A DNA stretch of 64,000 nt from Veillonella sp. T11011-6 (GCF_002959755.1 NZ_PPCW01000004.1:496001-560000); one strand, 5' to 3'; shown: positions 17,385 to 26,442, numbered from the stretch's first letter. Translations and numbers: made by a program. The notes: generated by a model from the sequence alone, not told the origin.

Positions 17385-17843
17385 TTATTTTTTAAGACGG
17401 CTAATTACTTCGTTAGTAATGTTCTCGATTTTGCTGTTAGCGTCAGCCGCACGGATTGTGTATGGATCATCCAATACTACATCCATTTTTTTCTCAACAC
17501 GAATAGTTTCAACTGCATTGTGAATTGCTTGCATCATAGGTTGAGCAATTTTGTTGATTTCATCATTTTCTTTTTGAAGCAATGGAGCTACGGATTTATT
17601 GAATTCAGCTTCTGCTTGAGTTTGATCTTGAATTTTTTCAATTTCTTGTACTTTTTTCTCAATTTGTGGACGGTATTGAGCGTCTACTTGTTGCATTTTC
17701 ATATCTAATGCACCATAGCCAGGGTAGCTATTTACTACTTGGCTCATATTTACTAAGCCAATGTTAGCAGCACTTGCTACTGCAGCAGTAGCAGACATAG
17801 CACCAACGATAGCTAGGGTAGTTAATTTTTTAGATAATTTCAT
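17385..17843 (-). CDS. OmpH/Skp-family periplasmic chaperone
   Basis: 152 residues with a Sec signal peptide (MKLSKKLTTLAIVGAMSATAAVASA). The mature part starts ANIGLVNMSQVVNSYPGY, the OmpH core strand, followed by long amphipathic helices (about residues 45-115) rich in Lys/Glu/Gln that form the Skp tentacles, and a short strand KKMDVVLDDPYTIRAA returning to the body. Skp-type proteins carry unfolded outer-membrane proteins across the periplasm, so this gene points to a diderm cell. GAGGAGG before ATG 17843 decides the start; a longer frame from 17927 has no ribosome site. Confidence 0.88.
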   Translation of the reverse strand: MKLSKKLTTLAIVGAMSATAAVASAANIGLVNMSQVVNSYPGYGALDMKMQQVDAQYRPQIEKKVQEIEKIQDQTQAEAEFNKSVAPLLQKENDEINKIAQPMMQAIHNAVETIRVEKKMDVVLDDPYTIRAADANSKIENITNEVISRLKK

Positions 17844-17992
17844 CTGAAATCCTCCTCGAAATAAAAGTGTCACTATACAATCCAATAGTGTACTATTTTT
17901 ACTATAACAAATCTCGCTAACTTTCACAAGACTATGTTACATAGCATAATAAAGCCCTATGAACTGCTTATGAAAGTCTATAGAAGTTAAAA

Positions 17993-18067
17993 TAATACCC
18001 ACAGACATGCCCTGAAGCTATAATCGCAGTCGTTACGGACATATTCAGAGCACACATGTGGGTATTA
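17993..18067. repeat. Long hairpin, possible decayed member of the GACT/TGGA family
   Basis: TAATACCCACA (17993-18003) pairs with TGTGGGTATTA (18057-18067). The loop on the minus strand contains CGACTGCGATTATAG, which partly resembles the family core, but TGGAG is absent. Membership is uncertain. Confidence 0.35.
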
Positions 18068-18102
18068 CGGCTTTCACCTAGTATTTATAATTCGTCCCCG
18101 AA

Positions 18103-18480
18103 TTATTGTTCATCGTTCAAATAAATGTATTTATCGGATTTCAATTTGGACACGAGGTCAGGCACCAAACCGATAAGACGATCGAAGCTGCTGCTGTAAG
18201 GATTGCCTTTAATGTTGAACAACTCGATGCGTTCACCTTTAATAACGAGGATAGCGCTTGGTTCCATTTTGGCACCGCCGCCACCGCCACCACATTCGTG
18301 ATTTTTGTTAGCAGTGTTGTGGTTTGTACCAGTACCGAAACCAAATGTTACGTCTACGAATGGAACAAGTGTAGTATCGCCGATTTGCACAGCTTCGCCT
18401 ACTACAGTTTCCACCTTAATCATATTTTTGAATTTCTCGAATAGGACTTCCAAATTCTCTTTTACATTACTGTTCTCCAT
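18103..18480 (-). CDS. ytfJ: YtfJ/GerW-family protein
   Basis: About 125 residues, GerW/YtfJ family: NVKENLEVLFEKFKNMIKVETVVGEAVQIGDTTLVPFVDVTFGFGTG, the Gly-rich CGGGGGGAKMEPSAILVI loop and the IKGNPYSSSFDRLIGLVPDLVSKL end. In Bacillus it is expressed in the forespore and needed for normal germination; family members also occur in non-sporulating lineages. The adjacent upstream gene encodes DUF2953 (YtfI), the usual partner. GGAGG lies 7 bases before ATG 18480; a GTG at 18483 is less well placed. Its retention in what looks like a non-spore-former suggests another envelope function. Confidence 0.85.
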   Translation of the reverse strand: MENSNVKENLEVLFEKFKNMIKVETVVGEAVQIGDTTLVPFVDVTFGFGTGTNHNTANKNHECGGGGGGAKMEPSAILVIKGERIELFNIKGNPYSSSFDRLIGLVPDLVSKLKSDKYIYLNDEQ

Positions 18481-18552
18481 CACAGTACCTCCGCTTTTTG
18501 TGAAAGTATCATTGCTATGTTAGCTCATGTACTTAGTTGACTTAATATATCC

Positions 18553-19692
18553 TTACGCTGTTTGACCTTGTTCGGCTTTCAGCTTTTCTAACTGCTTAGC
18601 TTCCTTCCGTTTAACCCAGAAGACGCGAGCACCTTCGCCCAATAGGGAACGCATTGGTTTAGATAGCAAAAATCTTGTGCCATGCCAAGCCATAACAGCT
18701 AAAATGATGCGACCTTTAATGTGGCCGCTACCTTCACCGGCCCAGTTTACATAATCGAGTTCGATGTTCTCAGCTTGTTCTGGCCAAATGCTATATAGCA
18801 TAGATGCGATAATCCCCATGCGATATGGGTCACCGATACCAAATCGACCTTCTATGGCCACATCGCGTGGTTTAGAGTGGTCATAGCATCGTTTTGAAAC
18901 AAGGAATAGCTGGTGCCACAATTCTGTATTTGTTACATGTTTCATGAACCAGAATGTAGGAATTTTAGACTTGAATGATGCCACTGGATCGTTTGGATCT
19001 GGCTTTTCAAAACGTTGTTTCACCGTCGTTTTGAGGTCATTCACCTTCGTAAATACCTTTTCCTTAATGGAACCGTCACTGTTGAAAGTAACGCGACTTA
19101 CCGTTTCATCATCGCTTTGAATATGGGATGTTGGGTCTTGCTGAATGGAGTCATACCGATCAGCACGAGCTTGTGCATCCATATCCTTAGAAGCTTGTTC
19201 AGGACGTTCTATGCGCTCATTTGGCTTTTGAGAAGTCCCAGCCCCTGGCGCTTCTTCATCACTAAAGGTAGCGTCAGAGCGCTGAGCGCTCTTCAAATCA
19301 TCAAAGCTAGTACCGCTAGAACTTGCAGAAGGACCTTGTCCGCCCCCTTGCATCGCCTTGGCGAAGGCTTCCGCTTGCGACATGTCGCCATCATCGTCCA
19401 TCACCTTTTGGTATTCTTCTTCTACGCGATTTTCAAGCCATTCTTCATAGTCTTTCACAGGACCAATCTTGAGCATGCCCAAAATGTATAATTCCTTAAA
19501 AAATGGTTTGTCCTGCAAATACGCTAGATGCAGTGAAAATACACGCCACAGCCATTTGACGCGCACCTCGCCACGATATGGCGAGCGTCCGTTGATTTCG
19601 ATGCTATATGTGATTGGTGTCAGTAGGATAATCAAGATGAGTGCTGCAATGATGGCCACAATAACGAGGGCCACAATAGCCACTGTACTCAA
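18553..19692 (-). CDS. DUF2953 (YtfI-like) membrane-associated protein
   Basis: About 379 residues. One N-terminal membrane segment (VAIVALVIVAIIAALILIILLTPITYSIEI) precedes an extended domain with WLWRVFSLHLAYL, a low-complexity Ser/Asp/Glu/Gln-rich linker (about residues 95-210), and the conserved DUF2953 C-terminus (RDVAIEGRFGIGDPYRMGIIASMLYSIWP, GRIILAVMAWHGTRFLL). It is commonly found next to ytfJ, as here. A full-strength ribosome site AAGGAGGTGATG lies so close to the ATG (19698) and GTG (19701) that the TTG at 19692 is better spaced; the true start is uncertain by a few codons. Role unknown. Confidence 0.78.
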   Translation of the reverse strand: MSTVAIVALVIVAIIAALILIILLTPITYSIEINGRSPYRGEVRVKWLWRVFSLHLAYLQDKPFFKELYILGMLKIGPVKDYEEWLENRVEEEYQKVMDDDGDMSQAEAFAKAMQGGGQGPSASSSGTSFDDLKSAQRSDATFSDEEAPGAGTSQKPNERIERPEQASKDMDAQARADRYDSIQQDPTSHIQSDDETVSRVTFNSDGSIKEKVFTKVNDLKTTVKQRFEKPDPNDPVASFKSKIPTFWFMKHVTNTELWHQLFLVSKRCYDHSKPRDVAIEGRFGIGDPYRMGIIASMLYSIWPEQAENIELDYVNWAGEGSGHIKGRIILAVMAWHGTRFLLSKPMRSLLGEGARVFWVKRKEAKQLEKLKAEQGQTA

Positions 19693-19721
19693 CCACATCA
19701 CCTCCTTAGGTGTACCTATGA

Positions 19722-20300
19722 TTAGTTTTCAATACCTTTTCGAGCCATTACGCCTTGAAGGTAGTAATGTTTGACCTCTTTCATTTCCGTTACAAGGTCC
19801 GCCTCATCGATTAATTCTTGAGGAGCCCCACGGCCCGTAAATACGAGTTCCGTTTCTGGATGACGAGCATCGAGCAAAGCCTTTGTTTTATTCCATGTAA
19901 TGAGTTCAAAGAAGAGTGCCATGTTATATTCATCTAGAACCACGAGATCGTACTCACCACTGCTGATAGCAGCTAGTGCACGTTCGTAGCCTTTTTCGAT
20001 GAGCGCTACATAATCCTTTGGCGGATTGCCAGATTCAAAGACAACGACTTCATCGCCCCATTTAGCGAGTTCATCCTTGCTCTTCATCCCTTCTTTGATG
20101 ATAAAGAATGGCTTGCCCACGGTTTCCAAGGTTAAATTCTTTAAGGTAGGTAAAATAGTATGTTCACTATATACTTTAGATTTCATAAATTGCAAAAAGA
20201 GGACTTTCTTGCCAGCACCGATGGCGCGGATAGCTAGACCGATAGCAGCGGTCGTTTTGCCCTTGCCTTCGCCGGTATAAACTTGTACATAGGCCTTCAT
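19722..20300 (-). CDS. cobO: Cob(I)yrinic acid a,c-diamide adenosyltransferase
   Basis: CobO/BtuR family, 192 residues. It transfers the adenosyl group of ATP to the reduced cobalt of corrinoids in the cobalamin pathway. The P-loop GEGKGKTT lies at residues 10-17; the family signatures VVLDEYNMALFFELI (Walker B region), ELVFTGRGAPQELIDEADLVTEM and the end VKHYYLQGVMARKGIE are intact. GGAGG lies 7 bases before ATG 20300, so the longer in-frame reading from 20318 is rejected. The downstream DUF2953 gene begins about 29 bases after the stop. It feeds the adenosylcobalamin pool, whereas MetH at 27.3 kb uses methylcobalamin. Confidence 0.93.
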   Translation of the reverse strand: MKAYVQVYTGEGKGKTTAAIGLAIRAIGAGKKVLFLQFMKSKVYSEHTILPTLKNLTLETVGKPFFIIKEGMKSKDELAKWGDEVVVFESGNPPKDYVALIEKGYERALAAISSGEYDLVVLDEYNMALFFELITWNKTKALLDARHPETELVFTGRGAPQELIDEADLVTEMKEVKHYYLQGVMARKGIEN

Positions 20301-20356
20301 AGATATACCTCCGTTCATATACCTTTATTTTACAATATATATATACAAAAGAAAAG

Positions 20357-20405
20357 AAAAAGAACTTGCTATTAGTGCATTTGCACGCATAACAAGTTCT
20401 TTTTC
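20357..20405. terminator. Bidirectional terminator-like hairpin upstream of cobO
   Basis: AAAAAGAACTTG pairs with CAAGTTCTTTTT around a loop that itself contains GTGCATTTGCAC. It would end the transcript of the M23 peptidase gene. Confidence 0.75.
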
Positions 20406-20472
20406 CTATGAATTATGTTTTATGTTACATATATCGTAAAGGATATTACGTATATAGTATTGGTTTTACCTA

Positions 20473-21426
20473 TTAGTTGCTAATTGGCAAGAAAATCATA
20501 GGGTCTGTAGGAGATCCATTGAGGCGTACCTCATAGTGAACGTGGGCGCCTGTACTTTTACCAGTACTACCCATCAAGGCAATTGTTTGACCTTGTTTTA
20601 CGCTCATCCCTACGGTTACCAATACAGCACTATTATGGCCATAACGTGTTACAAAGCCATTTCCATGGTCGATTTCAACGAGGTTACCGTAACCGCCCTC
20701 TGTATAACCTGCAAAGGTTACAACACCAGCAGCAGTAGCCACGATTGGTGTACCATAGTCATCTGCGATATCTACCCCTTCATGGAATGCACCGATAGCG
20801 CCCGTTACAGGATCCACACGGCTACCAAATGGAGAGGTAATAACGCCCTTGCTCGGCCAGATACTAGGTGTTGTGTTATTCGTAACACCACCAGAGCCAG
20901 CGGAGAAGTTGATGGATTGCATAGCCATAAGGTCTTGCGCACCACCATCTCGAAGGATATTACGCATTGTATAGAAGCTAACTAGCAATTTTTGTGCGTC
21001 CTTGTCCATTTTGGATAGACGCGCTGATAATTGTGCCGCCGTCAGCGTCTTTACTTCGCTTTCATCAGCGGCTGGCTGCTTTGGGTCGCTACCGTCCCCG
21101 CCACCTTGAGATGGTGTGCCAGATTCAGCGCCCTTCAGCATTTGCTTGTTTTCTTCGCTAATTTGATTTAAGTTTTGAATTTTCTTATCTAGAACATCTG
21201 TCTTTTGTTGTAATAATTTCAGCTGTTCCGATTGCAATTGTGTCTGTTGACGTAATTGCATCACCTCAGCTTGGCGCACGATGCCCCAAATGCCGAGAAC
21301 CAACGCCGCGATGATTAAGATAGAGCCAACAATGGTCGCTATTTTCGCCTGCTTCGTTGTTAATGTCAATATGCAGTTGTCACCATTTCTTTCAACTTTG
21401 TTTGAAATAAATGCCGGTACTTTCAA
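20473..21426 (-). CDS. M23 (LytM-type) peptidase, membrane anchored
   Basis: 317 residues. A membrane segment at about 29-50 (IATIVGSILIIAALVLGIWGIV) is followed by a coiled coil (about 52-95, Gln/Leu-rich), a Gly/Ser linker, a helical segment and a C-terminal LytM domain. Zn ligands are visible: FHEGVDIAD (H-x3-D) and HVHYE (H-x-H), with YGNLVEIDHGNGFVTRYGHNS between. It is therefore probably an active peptidoglycan endopeptidase, or an amidase activator of the EnvC/NlpD type given the coiled coil. The gene for the DUF4446 protein starts 12 bases upstream, so they form one operon. Confidence 0.9.
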   Translation of the reverse strand: MKVPAFISNKVERNGDNCILTLTTKQAKIATIVGSILIIAALVLGIWGIVRQAEVMQLRQQTQLQSEQLKLLQQKTDVLDKKIQNLNQISEENKQMLKGAESGTPSQGGGDGSDPKQPAADESEVKTLTAAQLSARLSKMDKDAQKLLVSFYTMRNILRDGGAQDLMAMQSINFSAGSGGVTNNTTPSIWPSKGVITSPFGSRVDPVTGAIGAFHEGVDIADDYGTPIVATAAGVVTFAGYTEGGYGNLVEIDHGNGFVTRYGHNSAVLVTVGMSVKQGQTIALMGSTGKSTGAHVHYEVRLNGSPTDPMIFLPISN

Positions 21427-21438
21427 TACAAACCTTCC

Positions 21439-21960
21439 TTATTTAGAAACGATGGCGCTCGTTAACGCTTCCTCATTGGTGCGTTCGCCCAACGCTTCGT
21501 TCAAACTCTCTAATTCTTCTTGTGAAAGACTTACGAGACTTTTACCTTTCACAATGGGTTTACTAAAAATACGGGATTCATTACGACCGTAAATACTGGA
21601 GATACAGATGCCGTTATTGTTGCCGTCAAGCAATGTAAGCGCAAAGGACAAATCATTACCGATATTTTCAAAGGCATTATATTTAATAAAGCCAATTTTT
21701 TGTATCGTATTGCTTTGAATATTGCGGATCGCCGCTTGTTCGGTCATCATAGTCTCAAGACCCTTAGCAGCATCGCGAATTTCGCTAACCTCAACAGATA
21801 ATTTACGTTCTAGGCTCGCACCATTGTCCCCTTGCATAAAGAAATCGTATTTCTTTTTAAGGCTCCCTAAGCGAATGTGTAAGATGACACAATACACTAA
21901 CAACGCTATAACAAGGACGATGGTTGCCATGCCAATCCACGGTTGAATCGATTCGAACAT
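21439..21960 (-). CDS. DUF4446 family membrane protein
   Basis: 173 residues with an N-terminal membrane helix (IGMATIVLVIALLVYCVILHIRL), a basic/helical stretch and the DUF4446 core: IQKIGFIKYNAFENIGNDLSFALTLLDGNNNGICISSIYGRNESRIFSKPIVKGKS. The family occurs in Firmicutes, frequently near parA/parB, as is the case here (parB lies 1.7 kb upstream). No biochemical function is known. A short AT-rich gap separates it from the upstream hydF gene, so it probably starts its own transcript with the M23 peptidase gene downstream. Confidence 0.85.
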   Translation of the reverse strand: MFESIQPWIGMATIVLVIALLVYCVILHIRLGSLKKKYDFFMQGDNGASLERKLSVEVSEIRDAAKGLETMMTEQAAIRNIQSNTIQKIGFIKYNAFENIGNDLSFALTLLDGNNNGICISSIYGRNESRIFSKPIVKGKSLVSLSQEELESLNEALGERTNEEALTSAIVSK

Positions 21961-22163
21961 GTATATTCCTTCCTATACAATCATTCAAACTCCAACACTT
22001 AATTATACCATTCTTATTGTGAAAGTTAAATGACTGCATACAATTTAATTTAATATATTTAATGTATCTAATATAGATAAGCGATATCTATATAACAATT
22101 CATATAACAAGCATGTAAGGTTATATCTACATATATGTATTAGATACAAATTACAATACTTTA

Positions 22164-23417
22164 TTAGCCCTCTAATTCGTCAACAAACGGGCTTATCGCT
22201 CGTTCTAGTATACCATGTAGAGCGGCTATGAGTACACCGTAATTTACAATTGGTGTGCCTTGTACAACGGCACATTCAATGCGTCGTAATACCTCACGGC
22301 GTGTAAGCATACAAGCACCACAGTGTATGATCAAATCATACTGAGATACATCTTTTGGGAAGGCTCCCCCACTCGTGAATTCTAGCTGTAAATCTGTATG
22401 ACCTTGCTTCTTAAGAAGATTAGGAATTTTTACGGTTCCAATATCATCGCATTGACGGCGATGTGTACAGCCTTCGCTGATAAGCACCTTAGAGCCTGCT
22501 TTCAAATTCTTAATTGCCTCTACACCAGCTACTAAGTCCTGTAATTTTCCTTTAAAGCGGGCCATCAAGATAGAGAACGACGTCAACGGAATTGTATTAG
22601 GTGTTAACTCATCAACTCGATCAAAGGCTTGAGAGTCACAGATAACCATCTTAGGTGGGTTCTTAAGAGAGTTGATCATAGCAGGTAACTCTTCTGTTTG
22701 GCACACTAGCGCTAAGCCTTTGTAATCAAGAATTTCTCGAATCGTTTGTACCTGTGGCAAGATAAGACGGCCCTTTGGCGCTGCGCTATCAATAGGGCAT
22801 ACGAGGATGATTGTATCCCCCTCTTCTACTAATCCTTGTAATAAAGTTTGTTCACCTTCTACATCAAGCGGTGTTAATCCGCCCAGAAGATCGAGTAATT
22901 CTAAACGTTTAGCTTTAGATGTAAAATCAGCAGAACCAATTACGGTAGCTAATTCAGACAATCCCTTATGAGTTTCAACATAAGCAGATGCATCTACTTT
23001 ATGTTCTTCTTGATTTACTTCTTTATTTTCTGCATTAATTTCATTGATAAATAATGCAATAGGCACATTATTTTGTTTTAAAAGCCCTAACCAGTGCATA
23101 TCATCAGCAGTTGGTTCTTCATCGGTACGAAGTACATAAACAGCGAGGTTAATCTTTTTCACAACCTCTTCTGTTTTCTCCATCCGCAATGTACCTAATT
23201 CAGTTGTATCGTCTATACCAGCTGTATCGGTAATCACTACAGGTCCTAGTGGCAAAATCTCCATAGATTTGCTCACAGGGTCTGTCGTTGTCCCTGCCAC
23301 CTCAGATACGAGGGATACAGGCTGATCTGTTAACATATTAATCAATGTAGACTTACCAGCATTACAACGGCCAAAAAAGCCTATATGCACGCGGTTTGCT
23401 TTAGGTGTTTGTTCCAT
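22164..23417 (-). CDS. hydF: [FeFe]-hydrogenase maturation GTPase HydF
   Basis: 417 residues. The N-terminal Era/TrmE-like GTPase domain has GRCNAGKS (residues 16-23), the switch region AGTTTDPV and DTAGIDD. The central dimerisation domain is followed by the C-terminal Fe-S domain with the HydF ligand pattern C-x-H ... H-C-x-x-C, seen as GCTHRRQ and HCGACMLTRREV. HydF is the scaffold that carries the 2Fe precursor of the H-cluster and delivers it to apo-HydA; the client is the hydrogenase at 893-2323. The radical-SAM partners HydE and HydG are not in this window. The final residues lack any extension. Confidence 0.95.
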   Translation of the reverse strand: MEQTPKANRVHIGFFGRCNAGKSTLINMLTDQPVSLVSEVAGTTTDPVSKSMEILPLGPVVITDTAGIDDTTELGTLRMEKTEEVVKKINLAVYVLRTDEEPTADDMHWLGLLKQNNVPIALFINEINAENKEVNQEEHKVDASAYVETHKGLSELATVIGSADFTSKAKRLELLDLLGGLTPLDVEGEQTLLQGLVEEGDTIILVCPIDSAAPKGRLILPQVQTIREILDYKGLALVCQTEELPAMINSLKNPPKMVICDSQAFDRVDELTPNTIPLTSFSILMARFKGKLQDLVAGVEAIKNLKAGSKVLISEGCTHRRQCDDIGTVKIPNLLKKQGHTDLQLEFTSGGAFPKDVSQYDLIIHCGACMLTRREVLRRIECAVVQGTPIVNYGVLIAALHGILERAISPFVDELEG

Positions 23418-23447
23418 AGTCTATCCTTGTTACTTAACATAACAGTA

Positions 23448-23473
23448 AAAGCGCAGTCCGTAGACTACGCTTT
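23448..23473 (-). terminator. Hairpin between parB and hydF
   Basis: AAAGCG-c-AGTC-CGTA-GACT-a-CGCTTT folds with T4 following on the minus strand, suggesting a terminator of the parB transcript. It ends 31 bases before the hydF start. Confidence 0.5.
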
Positions 23474-23644
23474 CACCGTGGATTGTAAATTGTATTTACA
23501 TTATACAGAATTGTGTTCAATTTGTCATTACTAAATTTATGTAATTCGATATCAAATTTAGTATACCAATTATGTTATTTAATTAAAAATCCACTATATA
23601 TAGTAATTACGTAGTAATAAAGAGTATACAGTCATGCATTGCTG

Positions 23645-23686
23645 TTGCTATTGCTATTGCTATTGCTATTGCTATTGCTATTGCTA
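23645..23686. repeat. Hexanucleotide microsatellite (TTGCTA)7
   Basis: Seven perfect tandem TTGCTA units lie 5 bases downstream of the parB stop (minus strand). The array is intergenic, so length changes would alter spacing or mRNA 3' structure rather than the frame. Confidence 0.9.
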
Positions 23687-23691
23687 AGCAA

Positions 23692-24621
23692 TTATACTCT
23701 AAATTCTACAGTTTCAGTATCATCTGTATGGTCTTGACCATCCATATAAGCAATGAGTCGTTCTAGTTCTGCTTCAGAGGAGAAGGCAATTTCTATCTTA
23801 CCTTGTACCTTTTTACCAGCGCGGAACTTAATATTTACAGGGGATCCTAAGCTTAGTTTTAAACGATCCATAAGTGCTCGTACTTCTGCTGTACTTTGTG
23901 GTTTAGCAGTCTTTGCCTTTGGTGTTTTATTTTGCATAGACTTCACAAGAGCCTCTGCTTGACGGGCACTTAATTCGCCCTCTTTAATGCGTTCAGCAGC
24001 TTCAATTTGTTGTGCTGCACTACGCAACGCCAATAACGGGCGTGCTTGACCTACCGTTAAGTCACCTTCGATAAGGTCTTTTTGGACAGAATCACATAAT
24101 TTCAACAAACGAACCATGTTTGCAATATAAGAACGACTGCGACCTAAACGAGCAGAAATCATTTCTTGTGTTTGTTTGTAAGTATCCATTAAACCTTGGT
24201 ATGCCAAAGCTTCTTCAATTGGATCTAAGCCTTCACGTTGTAAATTTTCAACGAGGGCTACCTCTGTCATTTCTTCTGTATTATATTTCTTTACAACAAC
24301 TGGTACTGTCTCTAGACCTGCAATAATAGCGGCACGGTAACGACGTTCACCAGCTACAATTTGGTATTTATTCTTTTGTTTACGTACTACAATTGGTTGG
24401 AAAATACCAAGATTTTTAATAGACTCAGCTAATGTGGCTAAACTATCTTCATCAAAGCTTTTACGAGGTTGATCTACATTTGGAACTAATTCGGAAATTG
24501 GTAATTCGTGAATTTCCTTTTCAGGTAACACAGACTCTACAGTGTCCACCTTCATTAAATTTCCAAGGCCCTTCCCCAAGCCAGATGATTTACTTTTCTT
24601 ACTTTTAACTTCTCTAGGCAT
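23692..24621 (-). CDS. parB: Chromosome partitioning protein ParB
   Basis: 309 residues. It binds parS, spreads on DNA as a CTP-dependent clamp and loads SMC. After a basic tail (KSKKSKSSGLGKGLGNLM) come the CTP-binding ParB/Srx motifs (QPRKSFDEDSLATLAESI, GIFQPIVVRK, VAGERRYRAA), where GERRYRA is the hallmark. The helix-turn-helix follows (TQEMISARLGRSRSYIANMVRLLKL), then a Lys-rich linker and the dimerisation domain ending ETVEFRV. Five parS-like sites lie within 4 kb. parA starts 917 bases upstream of the parB start, with a 146-base gap between the genes, so parB may have its own promoter. Confidence 0.96.
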   Translation of the reverse strand: MPREVKSKKSKSSGLGKGLGNLMKVDTVESVLPEKEIHELPISELVPNVDQPRKSFDEDSLATLAESIKNLGIFQPIVVRKQKNKYQIVAGERRYRAAIIAGLETVPVVVKKYNTEEMTEVALVENLQREGLDPIEEALAYQGLMDTYKQTQEMISARLGRSRSYIANMVRLLKLCDSVQKDLIEGDLTVGQARPLLALRSAAQQIEAAERIKEGELSARQAEALVKSMQNKTPKAKTAKPQSTAEVRALMDRLKLSLGSPVNIKFRAGKKVQGKIEIAFSSEAELERLIAYMDGQDHTDDTETVEFRV

Positions 24622-24767
24622 AACTAACCTCTCTCACCTTACATATAGTGGCTATATCAATCTATAACACTCAATTATTTAATAGCCAATGCATTAATTC
24701 TACTAATCTCATACATTTGTTTAACTAAACACTTAGCCATTTAGCTCTTTCAGCTATATATAACCAT

Positions 24768-25538
24768 TTATTTAGCTTTTGATGCTTTGATTACTTCTTT
24801 AGCTAATTTAGTATATACGTCAGCACCCTTAGATTTTGGATCATATACGATAATTGGTTCACCATAACTTGGAGCTTCGCTAAGACGTACATTACGAGGA
24901 ATAATAGTCTTATATACTTTATTGCCAAAGAATTTTTTCACTTCATCAGCAACCTGAATAGATAAATTTGTACGACCATCAAACATAGTTAACAAGACAC
25001 CTTCAATTTCAAGTTCTTTATTAGATGTTTGTTGCACAATAGTTATGGTTTTTACAAGTTGACTAACCCCTTCTAATGCGTAGAATTCACTTTGAATTGG
25101 AATTAATACACTATCTGCTGCTGTGAAAGCATTTAATGTTAGTAAACCAAGGGATGGCGGACAATCAATGATAATAAAGTCGTACTCATCGCGTACCGGT
25201 GCTAATGCTTTTTTCAACATTGTTTCACGTGAAATAACGGAAACAAGTTCTACTTCAGCACCAGCCAATTGAATCGTTGCAGGCGCTACAAATAGCTTTT
25301 TAAGCATTGTAGGCTGAACAATATCAGCAATAGGTTCACCATCGATTAGAACATCATGTACACAGAGTTCTAAATCATCTTTTTCAATGCCTAAACCAGA
25401 ACTAGCATTACCTTGTGGATCTAAATCAACAAGCAATACTTTCTTACCAGCATCAGCCAAACAAGCGCTCAAATTCACGGATGTTGTTGTTTTACCAACA
25501 CCGCCTTTTTGATTAGTAATAGCTATAACTTTGCCCAC
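24768..25538 (-). CDS. parA: Chromosome partitioning ATPase ParA (Soj)
   Basis: 256 residues. A deviant Walker A motif KGGVGKTTT (residues 11-19) with the signature Lys, Walker A' ([14 protein letters not shown]) and Walker B ([13 protein letters not shown]) identify a ParA/Soj ATPase that moves ParB-parS complexes and tunes DnaA. It is the short chromosomal type without an N-terminal helix-turn-helix. GAGGTGAATTAA precedes a GTG start. A 15/16 match to parS (25221-25236) lies within the coding sequence. The preceding 0.9 kb to the next gene is non-coding and holds further parS sites. Confidence 0.96.
   Translation of the reverse strand: MGKVIAITNQKGGVGKTTTSVNLSACLADAGKKVLLVDLDPQGNASSGLGIEKDDLELCVHDVLIDGEPIADIVQPTMLKKLFVAPATIQLAGAEVELVSVISRETMLKKALAPVRDEYDFIIIDCPPSLGLLTLNAFTAADSVLIPIQSEFYALEGVSQLVKTITIVQQTSNKELEIEGVLLTMFDGRTNLSIQVADEVKKFFGNKVYKTIIPRNVRLSEAPSYGEPIIVYDPKSKGADVYTKLAKEVIKASKAK
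25221..25236. promoter_or_regulatory. parS-like site inside parA
   Basis: TGTTTCACGTGAAATA matches the parS consensus TGTTNCACGTGAAACA at all but one position. Confidence 0.7.
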
Positions 25539-25749
25539 TTAATTCACCTCACATGTTCGTTCAAAATATTTCTTTTTAATTATAACATAAAACAACGATA
25601 ATTACGGTAATTACAAATCAAATTCCAGAAAAATATCTATAATTTCATCTATCATACACATTATTTCAAAAATTATATAGTTTATATCAGCAAATATATA
25701 GACCCAATGTGCTATATTTCCTTTAAATTATATAATTATATACCTTGAT

Positions 25750-25765
25750 TGTTTCACGTGAAACA
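25750..25765. promoter_or_regulatory. parS site
   Basis: TGTTTCACGTGAAACA is a perfect match to the ParB-binding consensus, flanked by matching T/A bases that extend the dyad. Confidence 0.92.
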
Positions 25766-25806
25766 ATTTACTTTTAATTTTTCAAAATATATTTGAGTAA
25801 AAACTT

Positions 25807-25840
25807 ATCTATAAATGTTTCACGTGAAACATTTATAGAT
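25807..25840. promoter_or_regulatory. parS site within a 34-bp perfect palindrome
   Basis: The 16-bp parS core (25816-25831) is extended on both sides by ATCTATAAA and its complement, giving perfect dyad symmetry over 34 bases, far longer than ParB needs. Confidence 0.92.
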
Positions 25841-26101
25841 AATCAAAATTTTATAGTTACTCAAAACGTAAATTTATAGTTGTTCAATACATATTTTTAA
25901 CATAAATTTTTTATAGTAAAAAAAACAGAGTTGGTATATAAATATATACCAACTTATAATTTTTACACATATTTTTTCACACAGTTTTATTTTGAAATAA
26001 CTAAGCTAAAAAAATTACAACCCAACTAATCTAAAATATATAACTAACCTAAAAATTCAATCCGCTAATTGAAATAGTTAAGCTAATAAAAATAATTCAA
26101 T

Positions 26102-26117
26102 TGTTTCACGTGAAACA
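26102..26117. promoter_or_regulatory. parS site
   Basis: TGTTTCACGTGAAACA, inside a 22-bp palindrome (26099-26120). Confidence 0.92.
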
Positions 26118-26151
26118 ATTAGAAATAAAACAGTAAGATCATGAAGCAAAT

Positions 26152-26183
26152 ATAATAGATATAATAGATATAATAGATATAAT
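26152..26183. repeat. Tandem 9-base repeat
   Basis: ATAATAGAT is repeated three times followed by a partial unit, 35 bases from the third parS site. Confidence 0.85.
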
Positions 26184-26292
26184 ACTTAAAACAATTATAT
26201 TTATAACTTTTAGGATTAAAATATATTTTGATATAGCTTTAAGTTATACCAATTTACTACTAAATTATATGAGAATACAGGCCCTATATGCT

Positions 26293-26321
26293 TTGACAGG
26301 CATTGGTGATATCTATATACT
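26293..26321 (+). promoter_or_regulatory. Sigma-70-type promoter of the metH operon
   Basis: TTGACA (26293-26298) and TATACT (26316-26321) are separated by 17 bases. Transcription would start near 26328, giving a leader of about 130 bases. Confidence 0.75.
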
Positions 26322-26412
26322 ATTAAATAGATAGTAATTATATTTATAGGCATGAAAAAGATCATTATAAAGATTGATTTAATCTATAAACAATATACTA
26401 ATATTAAGTACA

Positions 26413-26442
26413 CGCTCTACGGATACGCAGAGCTTTTTATTT
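26413..26442 (+). promoter_or_regulatory. Terminator-like hairpin in the metH leader
   Basis: GCTCTaCG-GATA-CGcAGAGC is followed by TTTTTATTTT and then AAAAGGAGG and the ATG of the first gene. Its position between promoter and ribosome site suggests attenuation; the sensing part is not recognised. Confidence 0.5.

Noticed and set aside
26328-26440. SAM or cobalamin riboswitch upstream of the metH operon
   Set aside because: None of the conserved blocks of these classes (such as the B12 box or the SAM-I core) were found in the leader; only a hairpin with T run is supported.
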